DNA from: Mycobacterium paraffinicum
GTDB lineage: Bacteria; Actinomycetota; Actinomycetes; Mycobacteriales; Mycobacteriaceae
Direction of reading: 5' to 3'
Length of the DNA: 64,000 bases
Assembly (NCBI RefSeq): GCF_001907675.1
Contig: NZ_MPNT01000028.1
Span: 1 to 64,000 of the forward strand
Part shown: piece by piece, positions 56,001 to 64,000 of the stretch
Layout of the letters: each line of letters opens with the position of its first letter
Position numbering within the stretch: the first letter of the stretch is position 1
Notes under the pieces: model-generated
Databases searched by the model: none
What the model was told of the DNA's origin: nothing
The model's input: the letters and a program-made list of their open reading frames with translations, nothing else
Made by a program: the position numbers and the translations under genes

Positions 56001-57296
56001 TCACTGGGCGGCCGTGAAGCGGTCGTACGTGCGGCGCAGCGCACCGCGGTCGACCGAGTGCAGCACCCGGGTGAGGGCTTCGAACACGTCGACGTAACCG
56101 ACGGTGGGATCCGCCGCGTCACCCCGGGTGTATTGCCACGGGAGGGACCGTCCGCGGCGCAGCACCTCCCCGAGGTACCACACCGCGCCGTCGACGAACG
56201 GCGCGTTGCGCTCCTCGTCGAGGAGTTCCTCGGGGGTCGAGCCCTTCTGGATGACGAGCTCCTCCAACGCGTCAAGGGATTCCGGGGAGAAGTCCCACAC
56301 GGCGTCGCCGCCGTAGTGGCCTGCCCACACCGGAAATTGGGCGCCGCGCTCGGCGAGCCAGCACCGCAGGTATTCCTCGTCCGAAAATCGCTGCGTCGCT
56401 TGATGTTTGGCGCGTAGGCGGCGCTTGGCGGCCCCTTCAACCCGGTCGCGGGTCTCGGTCACCCACCGGAATTCGTCGGCGCGGTCGCGCCATTTGGCCA
56501 GTTCCTCACGGGCGGCGACGGTGATGGGATTGTCGTCGCCGAAGATCCTCGCTTCGTCGTCGACCAGGGCTTGCCAGGTGGCGACCTTGTCGCGAAAGTC
56601 GTCCGGTTCGGGTTCCCACAAGGCGATGGTGTGCCGGGCGATCAGCGTGTGGCGGTGGTCGTCACCCAGCTTTTCGCGCATCACCTCGACCAGCGATTCG
56701 AGCTCGGCCACCGCACCGGGGCCGTCGACCGATTCGCCGTGCCATTGCGCCAGCGCCATGCGCATCCCGAGGGTGTCCTCGTGGTGGTCGCCGAGCACCC
56801 GGCGGCGGGCCTCGAGGACCCGCTCGCCCTCGGCGATGGCGCCCGCGTAGTCCCCGAGCTCCTTGCGCTTCTGCGCCACCCGGTCCCTGGACGTCAGCGC
56901 GGTGGGGTGCTCGGGCCCCAGCACCCGTTCCTCGTCGGCCAGCAGCTGCGACCACTCGGCCAACGCGGCTCGGGTTTCGTGCTGCGGCCGGTCCGCGAAC
57001 ATGTGGCGTGCGGTCAACGTGGTGATGTGATCGCGGCCGAGCAGCTCTTCGAGTTCGGGTACCAGCTGCTCGAGGGCGGCATAGGCGCCGGCCTGATCGC
57101 CCATCTGGAGCTGCAGGTGCACCAGCGCGAGCTTCATGTCCAACACGTTGGGGTGACGCTCCCCCAAGATCGGTCGGCAGACGGCGACCAGCTCGTTCAT
57201 CAGCGGCAGCGCCCCGGCGAAATCGGCCGCGGCGATGCGCTCCGAGATGAGCCGGGTCAAGGCGGCGAGCGGCCCGGGCAGTTCCGGCGGCGTCAT
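56001..57296 (-). CDS. TPR (kinesin-light-chain-like) repeat protein
   Basis: A 431-residue cytosolic protein. Residues 20-280 hold tetratricopeptide repeats of the KLC-type with recurring LG-x-x-HP-x-TL (for example LGERHPNVLDMKLAL, LGPEHPTALTSRDRVA, LGDHHEDTLGMRMAL, LGDDHRHTLIARHTI, FGDDNPITVAAREEL). The C-terminal 150 residues form a distinct domain with YLRCWLAERGAQFPVWAGHYGGDAVWDF split over several turns. A scaffolding role is likely. It is upstream of the Nudix gene and divergent from the K+ channel. Confidence 0.8.
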   Translation of the reverse strand: MTPPELPGPLAALTRLISERIAAADFAGALPLMNELVAVCRPILGERHPNVLDMKLALVHLQLQMGDQAGAYAALEQLVPELEELLGRDHITTLTARHMFADRPQHETRAALAEWSQLLADEERVLGPEHPTALTSRDRVAQKRKELGDYAGAIAEGERVLEARRRVLGDHHEDTLGMRMALAQWHGESVDGPGAVAELESLVEVMREKLGDDHRHTLIARHTIALWEPEPDDFRDKVATWQALVDDEARIFGDDNPITVAAREELAKWRDRADEFRWVTETRDRVEGAAKRRLRAKHQATQRFSDEEYLRCWLAERGAQFPVWAGHYGGDAVWDFSPESLDALEELVIQKGSTPEELLDEERNAPFVDGAVWYLGEVLRRGRSLPWQYTRGDAADPTVGYVDVFEALTRVLHSVDRGALRRTYDRFTAAQ

Positions 57297-57458
57297 ACCG
57301 CTATCGAATCCCTCGCACGGCCCGGTGGCAATTCACCTCGCCCCCGGCGCGTCCGGTGTCGCGCTGGCATGAAACGGCACTGTGCCCGATAGTCATAGAA
57401 ACGAACGCCAACGTCAGCAGAGGTGGGGTATGCCGTACGCCCGGAAGGGTGCGTAACC

Positions 57459-59174
57459 ATGCGCGGCCACATCATCGTCAGCGGTGACGACGCGCTGGCG
57501 ACCACGATCGTCGAGGAGCTCAACAACGCCGGCGTGCACATCGTCAAGCTCAGAACCGCCGGCGAACTCGACCACGCGGAGGTCGCCCGCGCCCGCGCCG
57601 TGATCTGCGTCGGGGATGACGACGCGACGAACCTCGAAATCGCGCTGCTGGCAAGGAAAATCAACCCGCGAGTGCGGGTGGTGGCACGGCTGGGCAATGA
57701 CGTGCTGCGGACCGCGATGGCCGCCGACAAGCGCCCCGGGGCGATCCTGGACGTCGCCGACCTTGCGGCGCCCTCGGTCGTCGAGGCCTGCCTGGCGCAC
57801 ACCGTGCACCCGTTCGAGGCGGCGGGCATCGAGTTCGTCGTCTCCGGCGCGGAGGCGCCGTACGGCGCGACGTTGCGCGAGATCTACGGGGATCTGGCGC
57901 CGGTTGCGGTGATCCATGGCGAGGACTGCGCCACCCCCGGCGAGGTGGTGTCCTGCCCTGGCCGTGATCTGGTGGTACACGCCGGAGACTGGACCGCGAT
58001 GATCGGCACCGCGGACGAACTGGCCGCCCGCGGCATCAAGGTCCCGCGGCCGACCGTGACCCGCTACCGCCTGCCCCGGCTGCGGCGGACGCTCGACGGC
58101 GTGCGCGCCCTGCGTGACGACGTCAACCCGATGTTCGGGCGGGCCCTGGTAGCCGCGGCGTGCCTGCTGCTCGGGTCGACCGTGGTGTTGCGCTTCTGCT
58201 ACCAGCCGAATCCGAAGATGACGTGGCTCGACGCCCTGTATTTCAGCACCGAGACGATCGCGACGGTGGGGTACGGCGACTTCAGCTTCCTCCAGCAGCC
58301 CACCTGGCTGCGGCTCTACAGCATCATGTTGATGTTCGCGGGCGTGACAACCACGGCGCTCCTCGTCGCTTTCATCGCCGACCTGCTGATATCGCGACGT
58401 TTCGCCCACTCGGTCGGACGCCGCCGGGCCCGCCATCTACGCAACCACGTCATCGTCGTCGGGCTGGGCTCGTTCGGCAGCCGGGTGGTCGCCGACTTGA
58501 GGTCGGCCGGATACGACGTCGCGGTGATCGAGCGCGACGAGAACAACCGCTTCCTGTCGACGGCTGCCGACCTCGACGTGCCGGTGATCTTCGGCGACGC
58601 CACCCTGCGTCAGACGCTGCAGGCCGCCCGCGTCGAGCACGCCCGCGCGGTGGCGGTGCTGACGCAGGACGACATGGTCAACATCGAGACCGGGATCGTG
58701 CTGCGCGAGATGCTGGGGCCGCGCGTGATGCCCGACGTCGTGCGGCCCGACGTTCCCCTGGTGCTGCGCGTGTACGACCGGAAGCTGGGGGCCGCGGTGG
58801 CCCAGCGATTCGGATTCGAAAACGTCCGGTCCACCGTCGAGCTGGCCGCGCCGTGGTTCATCGGCGCCGCGATGGGCCTGCAGGTGCTGGGCACCTTTTC
58901 CGTCGGGCAGCGCTCCTTCATGGTCGGTGGAATGCACGTGGCGGCCGGCAGCGAGCTCGACGGGCTGAAGATGTTCGAACTGTCCACCCAGACCCGCGTC
59001 ATCGCGATCACCCGGCAGGACGCGCCCGTGGAGCTGCATCCGCGACGCGACGCCTGGCTCCGCGGCGGCGACACCGTCTACCTCGTGGGTCCCTACCGGG
59101 AGTTGATGGCGACGCTGCGCAAGGGCCAGCCTCCGCAGCAGCCCGCCGCCGGGGAAGAACGCGCGTCGGCCTAG
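57459..59174 (+). CDS. potassium channel with N- and C-terminal RCK/TrkA-N domains
   Basis: A 571-residue ion channel. Residues 1-215 form an RCK/TrkA-N-like domain beginning MRGHIIVSGDDALATTIVEEL, in which the GxGxxG nucleotide motif is degenerate. Two transmembrane helices (about 229-244 and 286-312) flank the pore helix and the selectivity filter TVGYGD at 269-274, which is intact for K+. A second RCK domain starts near 331 with HVIVVGLGSFGSRVV (intact GxGxxG) and a C-terminal TrkA-C-like part ends near 545. The ATG at 57459 is chosen by the domain start. Ligand gating by nucleotide is expected for the second domain. Confidence 0.88.
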   Translation: MRGHIIVSGDDALATTIVEELNNAGVHIVKLRTAGELDHAEVARARAVICVGDDDATNLEIALLARKINPRVRVVARLGNDVLRTAMAADKRPGAILDVADLAAPSVVEACLAHTVHPFEAAGIEFVVSGAEAPYGATLREIYGDLAPVAVIHGEDCATPGEVVSCPGRDLVVHAGDWTAMIGTADELAARGIKVPRPTVTRYRLPRLRRTLDGVRALRDDVNPMFGRALVAAACLLLGSTVVLRFCYQPNPKMTWLDALYFSTETIATVGYGDFSFLQQPTWLRLYSIMLMFAGVTTTALLVAFIADLLISRRFAHSVGRRRARHLRNHVIVVGLGSFGSRVVADLRSAGYDVAVIERDENNRFLSTAADLDVPVIFGDATLRQTLQAARVEHARAVAVLTQDDMVNIETGIVLREMLGPRVMPDVVRPDVPLVLRVYDRKLGAAVAQRFGFENVRSTVELAAPWFIGAAMGLQVLGTFSVGQRSFMVGGMHVAAGSELDGLKMFELSTQTRVIAITRQDAPVELHPRRDAWLRGGDTVYLVGPYRELMATLRKGQPPQQPAAGEERASA

Positions 59175-59193
59175 TGGCGAAGCGGGTCGCCAC
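59174..59193. terminator. small hairpin between convergent genes
   Basis: GTGGCGA and TCGCCAC pair (seven bases) around six bases, right at the channel gene's stop codon and before the stop of the convergent LLM gene. It lacks a T-run, so terminator function is only possible. Confidence 0.4.
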
Positions 59194-59201
59194 CATCTGA
59201 T

Positions 59202-60092
59202 CTAGAGCCGGCCCGCCACGTCCGCCGCGCGACTCAGCTGGTCGATGTCGGAGCTCGTCGGGATGAGCTGTACCTCGTCGGTGCCGATGGCCTCGAACTT
59301 GCGCAGCACGTCCAGCAGCTCTTCCTCGGTGCCCGCCCACCCGGTCGTCGGCGCCATCGCGTCGACGTATTCCGGCGGTATCCAGTTCATGTAGCGCCGC
59401 AGATGACGATGCACCTGCGCCCGCGACTCCTCGGGGGACCCGAACGCGAACCAGAACGACGTCATCAGGTGCGGCTTGCCTTTGCCCGCCCGCGCCCACG
59501 CGTCCCGGGCGACGTCGAACAACTCGTTCTGCTTGTCGACGTCCAGATCCAACGTGGTCCCCGCCAGTCCGGCGGCCCAGGAAGCGGCGCTGCGGATGGT
59601 CTTCGGGCCGATGCTGCCCACGAACAACGGCGGACCACCGGGCTGCACGGGAGCAGGCCCGACCGGCAGGACCGACTCGGTGAGCTTTTCGCCGGCCCAT
59701 ACCCGCTTCATCACGGCCACCCGCTCGGCCATGTCGCGCATGGTCTGTGTCGCCGGGTCGGCGCCGACGGCGTGGTAGTCCTCGTTCCGCCCGCCCACGC
59801 CGATGCCCACGCTCAGCCGGCCGCCGCAGAGCATATCGCCGGTGGCGAGCGCCTTGGCCAGCATCACGGGGTCGTGCAGCTGCGGCACGATCACCGTCGT
59901 CAGCAAACGCACCCGGTGGGTCCAGGCGGCCAGCGCGCCCAGCAGCGTGAGGTTGTCCGGGTTCTCGAATGCGATGCGCTCACCCCAGCACATCGACGAG
60001 AACGGGCCGCCGTCGATCGCGCGCGCCCAGTCCTCCAAGATTCCGGCATTCAAGTCCGGCTCCATCACCGGCAGCGTCATCGCAATTCGCAC
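59202..60092 (-). CDS. LLM-class F420-dependent oxidoreductase
   Basis: A 296-residue TIM-barrel protein of the luciferase-like monooxygenase class that in mycobacteria mainly uses F420. Signatures include LLTTVIVPQLHDPVMLAKALAT-like strand and helix order, GGRLSVGIGVGGRNEDYHAVG, and the phosphate-binding PLFVGSIGPKTIR. The LLM subgroup and substrate cannot be fixed. It is divergent from the VOC genes by 48 bases. Confidence 0.88.
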   Translation of the reverse strand: MRIAMTLPVMEPDLNAGILEDWARAIDGGPFSSMCWGERIAFENPDNLTLLGALAAWTHRVRLLTTVIVPQLHDPVMLAKALATGDMLCGGRLSVGIGVGGRNEDYHAVGADPATQTMRDMAERVAVMKRVWAGEKLTESVLPVGPAPVQPGGPPLFVGSIGPKTIRSAASWAAGLAGTTLDLDVDKQNELFDVARDAWARAGKGKPHLMTSFWFAFGSPEESRAQVHRHLRRYMNWIPPEYVDAMAPTTGWAGTEEELLDVLRKFEAIGTDEVQLIPTSSDIDQLSRAADVAGRL

Positions 60093-60140
60093 GCGGCGAT
60101 TCTGGCATGACGGTCAACATCGGGTGGCGCAAGTGGCAGC

Positions 60141-60563
60141 ATGGAGCAGATGGGTTTCACCACCAGTTCCATCGCGCACGTTCGCCTCACCGTCACCGAT
60201 ATCGAGCGGTCCCGGCAGTTCTACGAGAGCGTGTTCGGTTGGCCGGTCCTGGTGGAGGTCCCCGACAACGCCGACGAAGCCACCCGCAAACAGCTGAGCT
60301 TTTTGTTCGGGGGCGTCATCTACGACCTCGGCGGCACGCTGCTGGGCCTGCGGCCTGTCGCGACCGACCGCTTTCACGAGGATCGCGCCGGGCTCGACCA
60401 CATCGCGTTTCGCGTCGCCACCAAGGACGAATTAGACTCCGCAGCAGCGCATCTGGACGAGCTGGGCATCGCTCACGAGCAAGTGAAAGACATCGGCCCG
60501 TCCTACATCCTGCAGTTCCGCGACCCCGACAACATTGCCCTGGAGCTCACCGCACCGAAATAG
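60141..60563 (+). CDS. VOC (glyoxalase/dioxygenase fold) protein 1
   Basis: A 140-residue vicinal-oxygen-chelate protein with two beta-alpha-beta3 modules. Candidate metal ligands are H14 in SIAHVRLTV, H at GLDHIAFRV and the late glutamate in IALELTAP. FYESVFGWPV is the usual first-helix signature. ATG 60141 or ATG 60150. Its stop lies nine bases before the second VOC gene, so the two form an operon. Substrate unknown. Confidence 0.85.
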   Translation: MEQMGFTTSSIAHVRLTVTDIERSRQFYESVFGWPVLVEVPDNADEATRKQLSFLFGGVIYDLGGTLLGLRPVATDRFHEDRAGLDHIAFRVATKDELDSAAAHLDELGIAHEQVKDIGPSYILQFRDPDNIALELTAPK

Positions 60564-60572
60564 GAGAAGTCC

Positions 60573-60968
60573 ATGGCTGTCAGTTTCAACCACACCATCG
60601 TCGCCTCCCGCGACAAGCGGGAGTCCGCGGAGTTTCTCGCCGAATTGTTCGGTCTGCCCAGCCCAAAACCGTTCGGCCACTTCATGGTTGTCCAACTCGA
60701 GCACGGCGCCAACCTCGATTACGCGGACGCCCCCGACGGCGCGGAGATCCCGCGGCAGCATTACGCCTTCCTGGTGTCCGAAGAGGATTTCGACGCCATC
60801 TACGGGAAGATCCAGTCACGAGGCCTCGAGCACTGGGCGGATCCCGGCGCCAAACGGCCCGGCGAGATCAACCACAACGACGGCGGGCGCGGGGTGTACT
60901 TTTTGGACCCTTCGGGCCATGCCATGGAGATTCTCACCCGCCCCTACGGGTCGGGCGGCCAGCGGTAA
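60573..60968 (+). CDS. VOC (glyoxalase/dioxygenase fold) protein 2
   Basis: A 131-residue VOC protein related in fold to its neighbour but divergent in sequence. Candidate ligands are H8 in FNHTIVAS, H in RQHYAFLV and E in GHAMEILT. A GGAG ribosome-binding site precedes the ATG. The two VOC proteins may form a heterodimer or be duplicated isoenzymes. It converges with the Rrf2 gene three bases away. Confidence 0.85.
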   Translation: MAVSFNHTIVASRDKRESAEFLAELFGLPSPKPFGHFMVVQLEHGANLDYADAPDGAEIPRQHYAFLVSEEDFDAIYGKIQSRGLEHWADPGAKRPGEINHNDGGRGVYFLDPSGHAMEILTRPYGSGGQR

Positions 60969-60971
60969 TCC

Positions 60972-61451
60972 CTATTCGCCGGCGCGGGGCGTGCCGTGCC
61001 GCACGCTTTCCTGTGTCCGGTAGTCGTCGGCGAATTGCGCGACGTGCTTCGGCAGCGCATTGGCGGCGACGTCGGCCAGCGTCGTCTCCTCCAGCACCGA
61101 GCGCATGCTGGCGCGCAGCGCCCGCCACACGTCAGTGAGCGCCGCGGTGGGGCCCGAGTAGGGCAGGTCGCCCAGCCCGATGTCGCGCACGCTCGCCAGC
61201 GGCCCGTCGATGCAGCGCAGCACGTCGGCGATGCTGATCTCGTTGCCGGGCCGGGCCAGTTCGTAGCCGCCTTCGCGGCCCCGATGGCTCCTCACCAGGC
61301 GGTCGGTGCGCAGATTGGTCAGGATGTCGACGAGGAACTGCGGCGGAATGCCCTGCGCCTGGGCCAGGTCGTCGGTCTTGACCAACGTCCCGTCGGGGAC
61401 CGTGGCGAGTTGGACCATGGCCCGCACCGCGTACTCCGCCTTCGCCGACAT
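60972..61451 (-). CDS. Rrf2-family transcriptional regulator (Rv1287-like)
   Basis: A 159-residue winged-helix regulator. The N-terminal [16 protein letters not shown] and [18 protein letters not shown] give the Rrf2 helix-turn-helix, and [11 protein letters not shown] the wing. IscR-type iron-sulfur regulators have three clustered cysteines; here only one (DVLRCIDG) is visible, so a [2Fe-2S] cluster is unlikely. The position directly after the cysDN operon, as in M. tuberculosis, suggests it regulates sulfur assimilation, as CymR does in Firmicutes (inference). Confidence 0.9.
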   Translation of the reverse strand: MSAKAEYAVRAMVQLATVPDGTLVKTDDLAQAQGIPPQFLVDILTNLRTDRLVRSHRGREGGYELARPGNEISIADVLRCIDGPLASVRDIGLGDLPYSGPTAALTDVWRALRASMRSVLEETTLADVAANALPKHVAQFADDYRTQESVRHGTPRAGE

Positions 61452-61504
61452 GCGCACTCTGAGGATTGTGCCACCCGGCGGCGGCAATCAGTCGGAGCCG
61501 GGCG

Positions 61505-63355
61505 CTAAGCGCGCGATTCGAGCAGATCGATGATGCTCTGCGCCTGCTCCTCGACGCTGAGCTCCGGGGTCAGCCGCAGGTCGGGATTCGCCGGCGGTTG
61601 ATACGGGCTGTCGATGCCGGTGAAGTGTGCGATCTCGCCCGCACGGGCCTTGGCGTACAGCCCTTTGGGATCACGCTGCTCGCATTCTTCGATCGGGGTG
61701 TCGCAGAACACCTCGACGAAGTCGAACCCGGCGGCGGCGTGCACATTACGCGCCATCTCGCGTTGCTCGTGCAGCGGGCTGATCGCCGGCACCAGCACGA
61801 CGTTGCCGGAGTCGGCAAGCAGCGTTGCCACGTGCGCCAGCCGGCGCAGGTTCTCAGCGCGGTCGGCCATGCTGAAGCCCAGATCGGCGTTCAAGCCGTG
61901 CCGCAGGTTGTCACCGTCGAGAACGTAAGCGGCGACGCCCTTTTCGAGGAGCTTCTGTTCGACGAGCATGGCCACCGACGACTTGCCGGAACCGGAGAGC
62001 CCGGTGAACCACACCGTCTTGCCCCGCGGTCGGGCTTCGGCCGGGGCCGACGACCTGTGCCGCACGGTGTTCGGGCTCGCCGTCTGCGCCGAGACGTCGC
62101 GCAGCACCATGCCCGCCGCCACGGTGCCGTTGGTGTGCGGGTCAATGAGGATGAACGACCCGGTGCTGGCGTTGCGGGTGTACTCGTCGAGCAGCAACGG
62201 CACCTGCGTGCGCAACGAGATACGGCCAAGTTCGTTGAGCTGCAGCGCCGTTGCGGTCTTGTCGCGGTGCAGTGTGTTCACGTCGAGCCGGTAATCCAGC
62301 CCGGTCACCCTCGCGCGGGTGGTACGGGTGGTGTGTTTGATGACGTAGTCCCGGCCGGGCTCGAGCGTCGCGTCGTCGGCCATCCAGCACACGGTCGCGT
62401 CGAATTCCTGGGTGACTCGGGGATGGTTGTTGCTGCGGGCGATGAGGTCACCGCGCGAGATGTCGATCTCGTCGGCCAGGCTGATGGAGACCGCCATCGG
62501 CGGAAACGCTTCCTCCACTGGACCGTTCGGCCCGTCGATAGCGGTGATCCGGGTGGTCTTGCCGATCGGCAGAACGACGACTTCGTCGCCCGGGCGCATG
62601 ACCCCGCTGGCAACGGTGCCCGCATAGCTGCGGTGGTCCTGATGCTCGCGGGTGTGCGGCCGGATGACGTACTGGACGGGGAACCGCACGTCGACCAGGT
62701 TGCGGTCGCCGGCGATGTAGACCTCCTCCAGGTGCGACAGCAGCGCCGGGCCCTCGTACCAGGGCGTCTGATCCGACTTGGTCACCACGTTGTCGCCGTG
62801 CAGCGCGGACATCGGGATGGTGGCCACGTCGTGCACGTCGAGGCGCGCGGCGAAGGCGTGGAATTCGTCGCGGATGGCCTCGAATTTCTCTCTGTCCCAG
62901 CCGATCAGGTCCATCTTGTTGACGGCCAGAACGATGTGCTGGATGCCCAGCAGCGAGGCCAGGAAGGCGTGCCGGCGGGACTGCTCCAGCAGCCCGTGCC
63001 GGGCGTCGACGAGCACGATCACCAGCTGGGCAGTCGACGCGCCGGTCACCATGTTGCGGGTGTACTGGATGTGGCCCGGGGTGTCGGCGATGATGAATTT
63101 CCGCTTGGGCGTGGCGAAATAGCGGTAGGCGACGTCGATCGTGATGCCCTGCTCGCGTTCGGCGCGCAGGCCGTCGGTCACCAGCGCCAGGTCAGTGTAG
63201 TCGTGACCGCGCTCCTTCGACGTCTGCTCCACCGCCGCCCACTGGTCCTCCATGACGGCCTTGGAGTCGTAGAGCAGGCGGCCGATCAGCGTGGACTTGC
63301 CGTCGTCGACGGAACCCGCGGTGGCCAGGCGAAGCAGCGTGGTCGGTGTGGCCAT
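61505..63355 (-). CDS. cysN: sulfate adenylyltransferase GTPase subunit / APS kinase fusion
   Basis: Bifunctional CysNC of 616 residues. The N-terminal EF-Tu-like GTPase (P-loop AGSVDDGKST at 13-22, switch DTPGH, guanine motif NKMD) drives sulfate activation to APS with CysD. The C-terminal APS kinase (P-loop GLSGSGKSS near 450) then makes PAPS, with DGDNLRHGLNADLGF as its substrate motif. The ATG overlaps the cysD stop by one base, so subunits are coupled. The products supply cysteine and sulfated lipids. Confidence 0.97.
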   Translation of the reverse strand: MATPTTLLRLATAGSVDDGKSTLIGRLLYDSKAVMEDQWAAVEQTSKERGHDYTDLALVTDGLRAEREQGITIDVAYRYFATPKRKFIIADTPGHIQYTRNMVTGASTAQLVIVLVDARHGLLEQSRRHAFLASLLGIQHIVLAVNKMDLIGWDREKFEAIRDEFHAFAARLDVHDVATIPMSALHGDNVVTKSDQTPWYEGPALLSHLEEVYIAGDRNLVDVRFPVQYVIRPHTREHQDHRSYAGTVASGVMRPGDEVVVLPIGKTTRITAIDGPNGPVEEAFPPMAVSISLADEIDISRGDLIARSNNHPRVTQEFDATVCWMADDATLEPGRDYVIKHTTRTTRARVTGLDYRLDVNTLHRDKTATALQLNELGRISLRTQVPLLLDEYTRNASTGSFILIDPHTNGTVAAGMVLRDVSAQTASPNTVRHRSSAPAEARPRGKTVWFTGLSGSGKSSVAMLVEQKLLEKGVAAYVLDGDNLRHGLNADLGFSMADRAENLRRLAHVATLLADSGNVVLVPAISPLHEQREMARNVHAAAGFDFVEVFCDTPIEECEQRDPKGLYAKARAGEIAHFTGIDSPYQPPANPDLRLTPELSVEEQAQSIIDLLESRA

Positions 63356-64000
63356 CAGAAATACCCCTGCCGTTTGCGATCTTCCATCCCGGCCTCCGAG
63401 ATCCGGTCGTCGGCGCGGGTCGCACCCCGTTCGGTGAGCCGGGACACCGCGGTCTCGGCGATGACCTCCTCCACCGTCGCGGCCTCCGATTCCACGCATC
63501 CGGTGCAGGTCACGTCACCGACCGTGCGGAAACGCACCGTTGTTTCGAACACCGGCTCGTCGTCGCGCGGCTGCATGTGCCGGTCGACCGCCAGCAGCAT
63601 GCCGTCGCGGCGAAACACCTTGCGCCGGTGGGCGTAATAGATCGACGGCAGCGCGATGTTCTCCGCGCCGATGTAGGACCAGATGTCGAACTCGGTCCAG
63701 TTGGACAGCGGGAACGCCCGGATGTGCTCGCCCTTGTGGTGCCTGCCGTTGTACAGGTTCCACAGCTCGGGGCGCTGCGCCTTGGGGTCCCACTGGCCGA
63801 ACTCGTCACGGAAGCTGAACACCCGCTCCTTGGCGCGCGCCTTCTCCTCGTCGCGGCGTGCGCCGCCGAACGCGGCGTCGAACTTGTTCTCCCGGATCGC
63901 GCGCAGCAGCGTCACGGTCTGGATCGAGTTGCGCCCCTGCTTCGGCTCGACGACGCGGCCCGCGTCGATGTCCTCCTGGACCGAGGCGATCACCAGGCGC
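63355..64000 (-). CDS. cysD: sulfate adenylyltransferase subunit 2, partial
   Basis: C-terminal two thirds (about 215 residues) of the PP-loop ATP pyrophosphatase that makes APS from sulfate and ATP, acting with CysN. The visible part includes FGGARRDEEKARAKERVFSFRDE split by conserved charges, and SNWTEFDIWSYI. The N-terminus with the SGGKDS-type PP-loop lies beyond the window edge. First gene of the operon with cysN. Confidence 0.95.
   Translation of the reverse strand, partial: RLVIASVQEDIDAGRVVEPKQGRNSIQTVTLLRAIRENKFDAAFGGARRDEEKARAKERVFSFRDEFGQWDPKAQRPELWNLYNGRHHKGEHIRAFPLSNWTEFDIWSYIGAENIALPSIYYAHRRKVFRRDGMLLAVDRHMQPRDDEPVFETTVRFRTVGDVTCTGCVESEAATVEEVIAETAVSRLTERGATRADDRISEAGMEDRKRQGYF

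Overview
The window is chromosomal DNA of a slow-growing mycobacterium. It has a high GC content, actinobacterial gene families throughout, and long stretches whose order follows the Mycobacterium tuberculosis Rv1285-Rv1317c region: cysD-cysN-Rrf2, argV-argS-lysA-thrA-thrC-thrB-rho-rpmE-prfA-prmC-sua5-wecA, atpI-like-atpBEFHAGDC-Rv1312, cobO-murA-rrn-ogt-alkA. One rrn operon sits directly downstream of murA, the slow-grower arrangement. The 16S gene has a shortened helix 18 and a variable region that, from memory, resemble the M. simiae group, while the 16S-23S spacer resembles the M. avium complex. I therefore favour a species of the M. simiae / M. avium assemblage; species identity is inference.

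Region by region: 0.2-3 kb carries a class I fructose-bisphosphate aldolase and a Tat-exported catalase-related peroxidase coupled to a cytochrome b561. 3.3-4.2 kb holds an anti-anti-sigma factor / anti-sigma kinase pair. 4.2-11.6 kb is a probable catabolic cluster: two kinase-like phosphotransferases, a DUF7064-like protein, a TetR regulator, an N-acyl-D-amino-acid deacylase-like amidohydrolase and a Rieske oxygenase alpha subunit, with two strong inverted repeats. 12-17.3 kb has a NarL-type two-component system, a small hypothetical protein and an MmpL transporter. 17.2-18.05 kb is an orphan fragment of a type VII secretion ATPase (EccC). 18.2-20.2 kb is the alkylation-repair operon alkA-ogt, which converges on the rrn operon (20.2-25.7 kb, minus strand) across a bidirectional terminator.

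From 25.7 to 49.5 kb the window is conserved core: murA, cobalamin adenosyltransferase, the complete ATP synthase operon (with the mycobacterial b-delta fusion), wecA, sua5, prmC, prfA, rpmE, rho, the threonine/lysine biosynthesis run thrB-thrC-thrA-lysA, argS and a tRNA-Arg.

Between argS/tRNA-Arg and the Rrf2-cysN-cysD block (49.6-61 kb) lies an accessory stretch. It contains an unusual condensation-domain/GNAT fusion, two alpha/beta hydrolases, a Ddn-like F420 protein, two secreted proteins, a DUF732 protein, a Nudix hydrolase, a TPR protein, a K+ channel with two RCK-type domains, an F420-type LLM oxidoreductase and two VOC proteins. The window ends inside cysD of the sulfate-activation operon.

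The best candidates for something undescribed are the TetR/operator-controlled oxygenase-deacylase-kinase cluster (5.2-11.6 kb), the condensation-GNAT fusion protein, and the double-RCK potassium channel.
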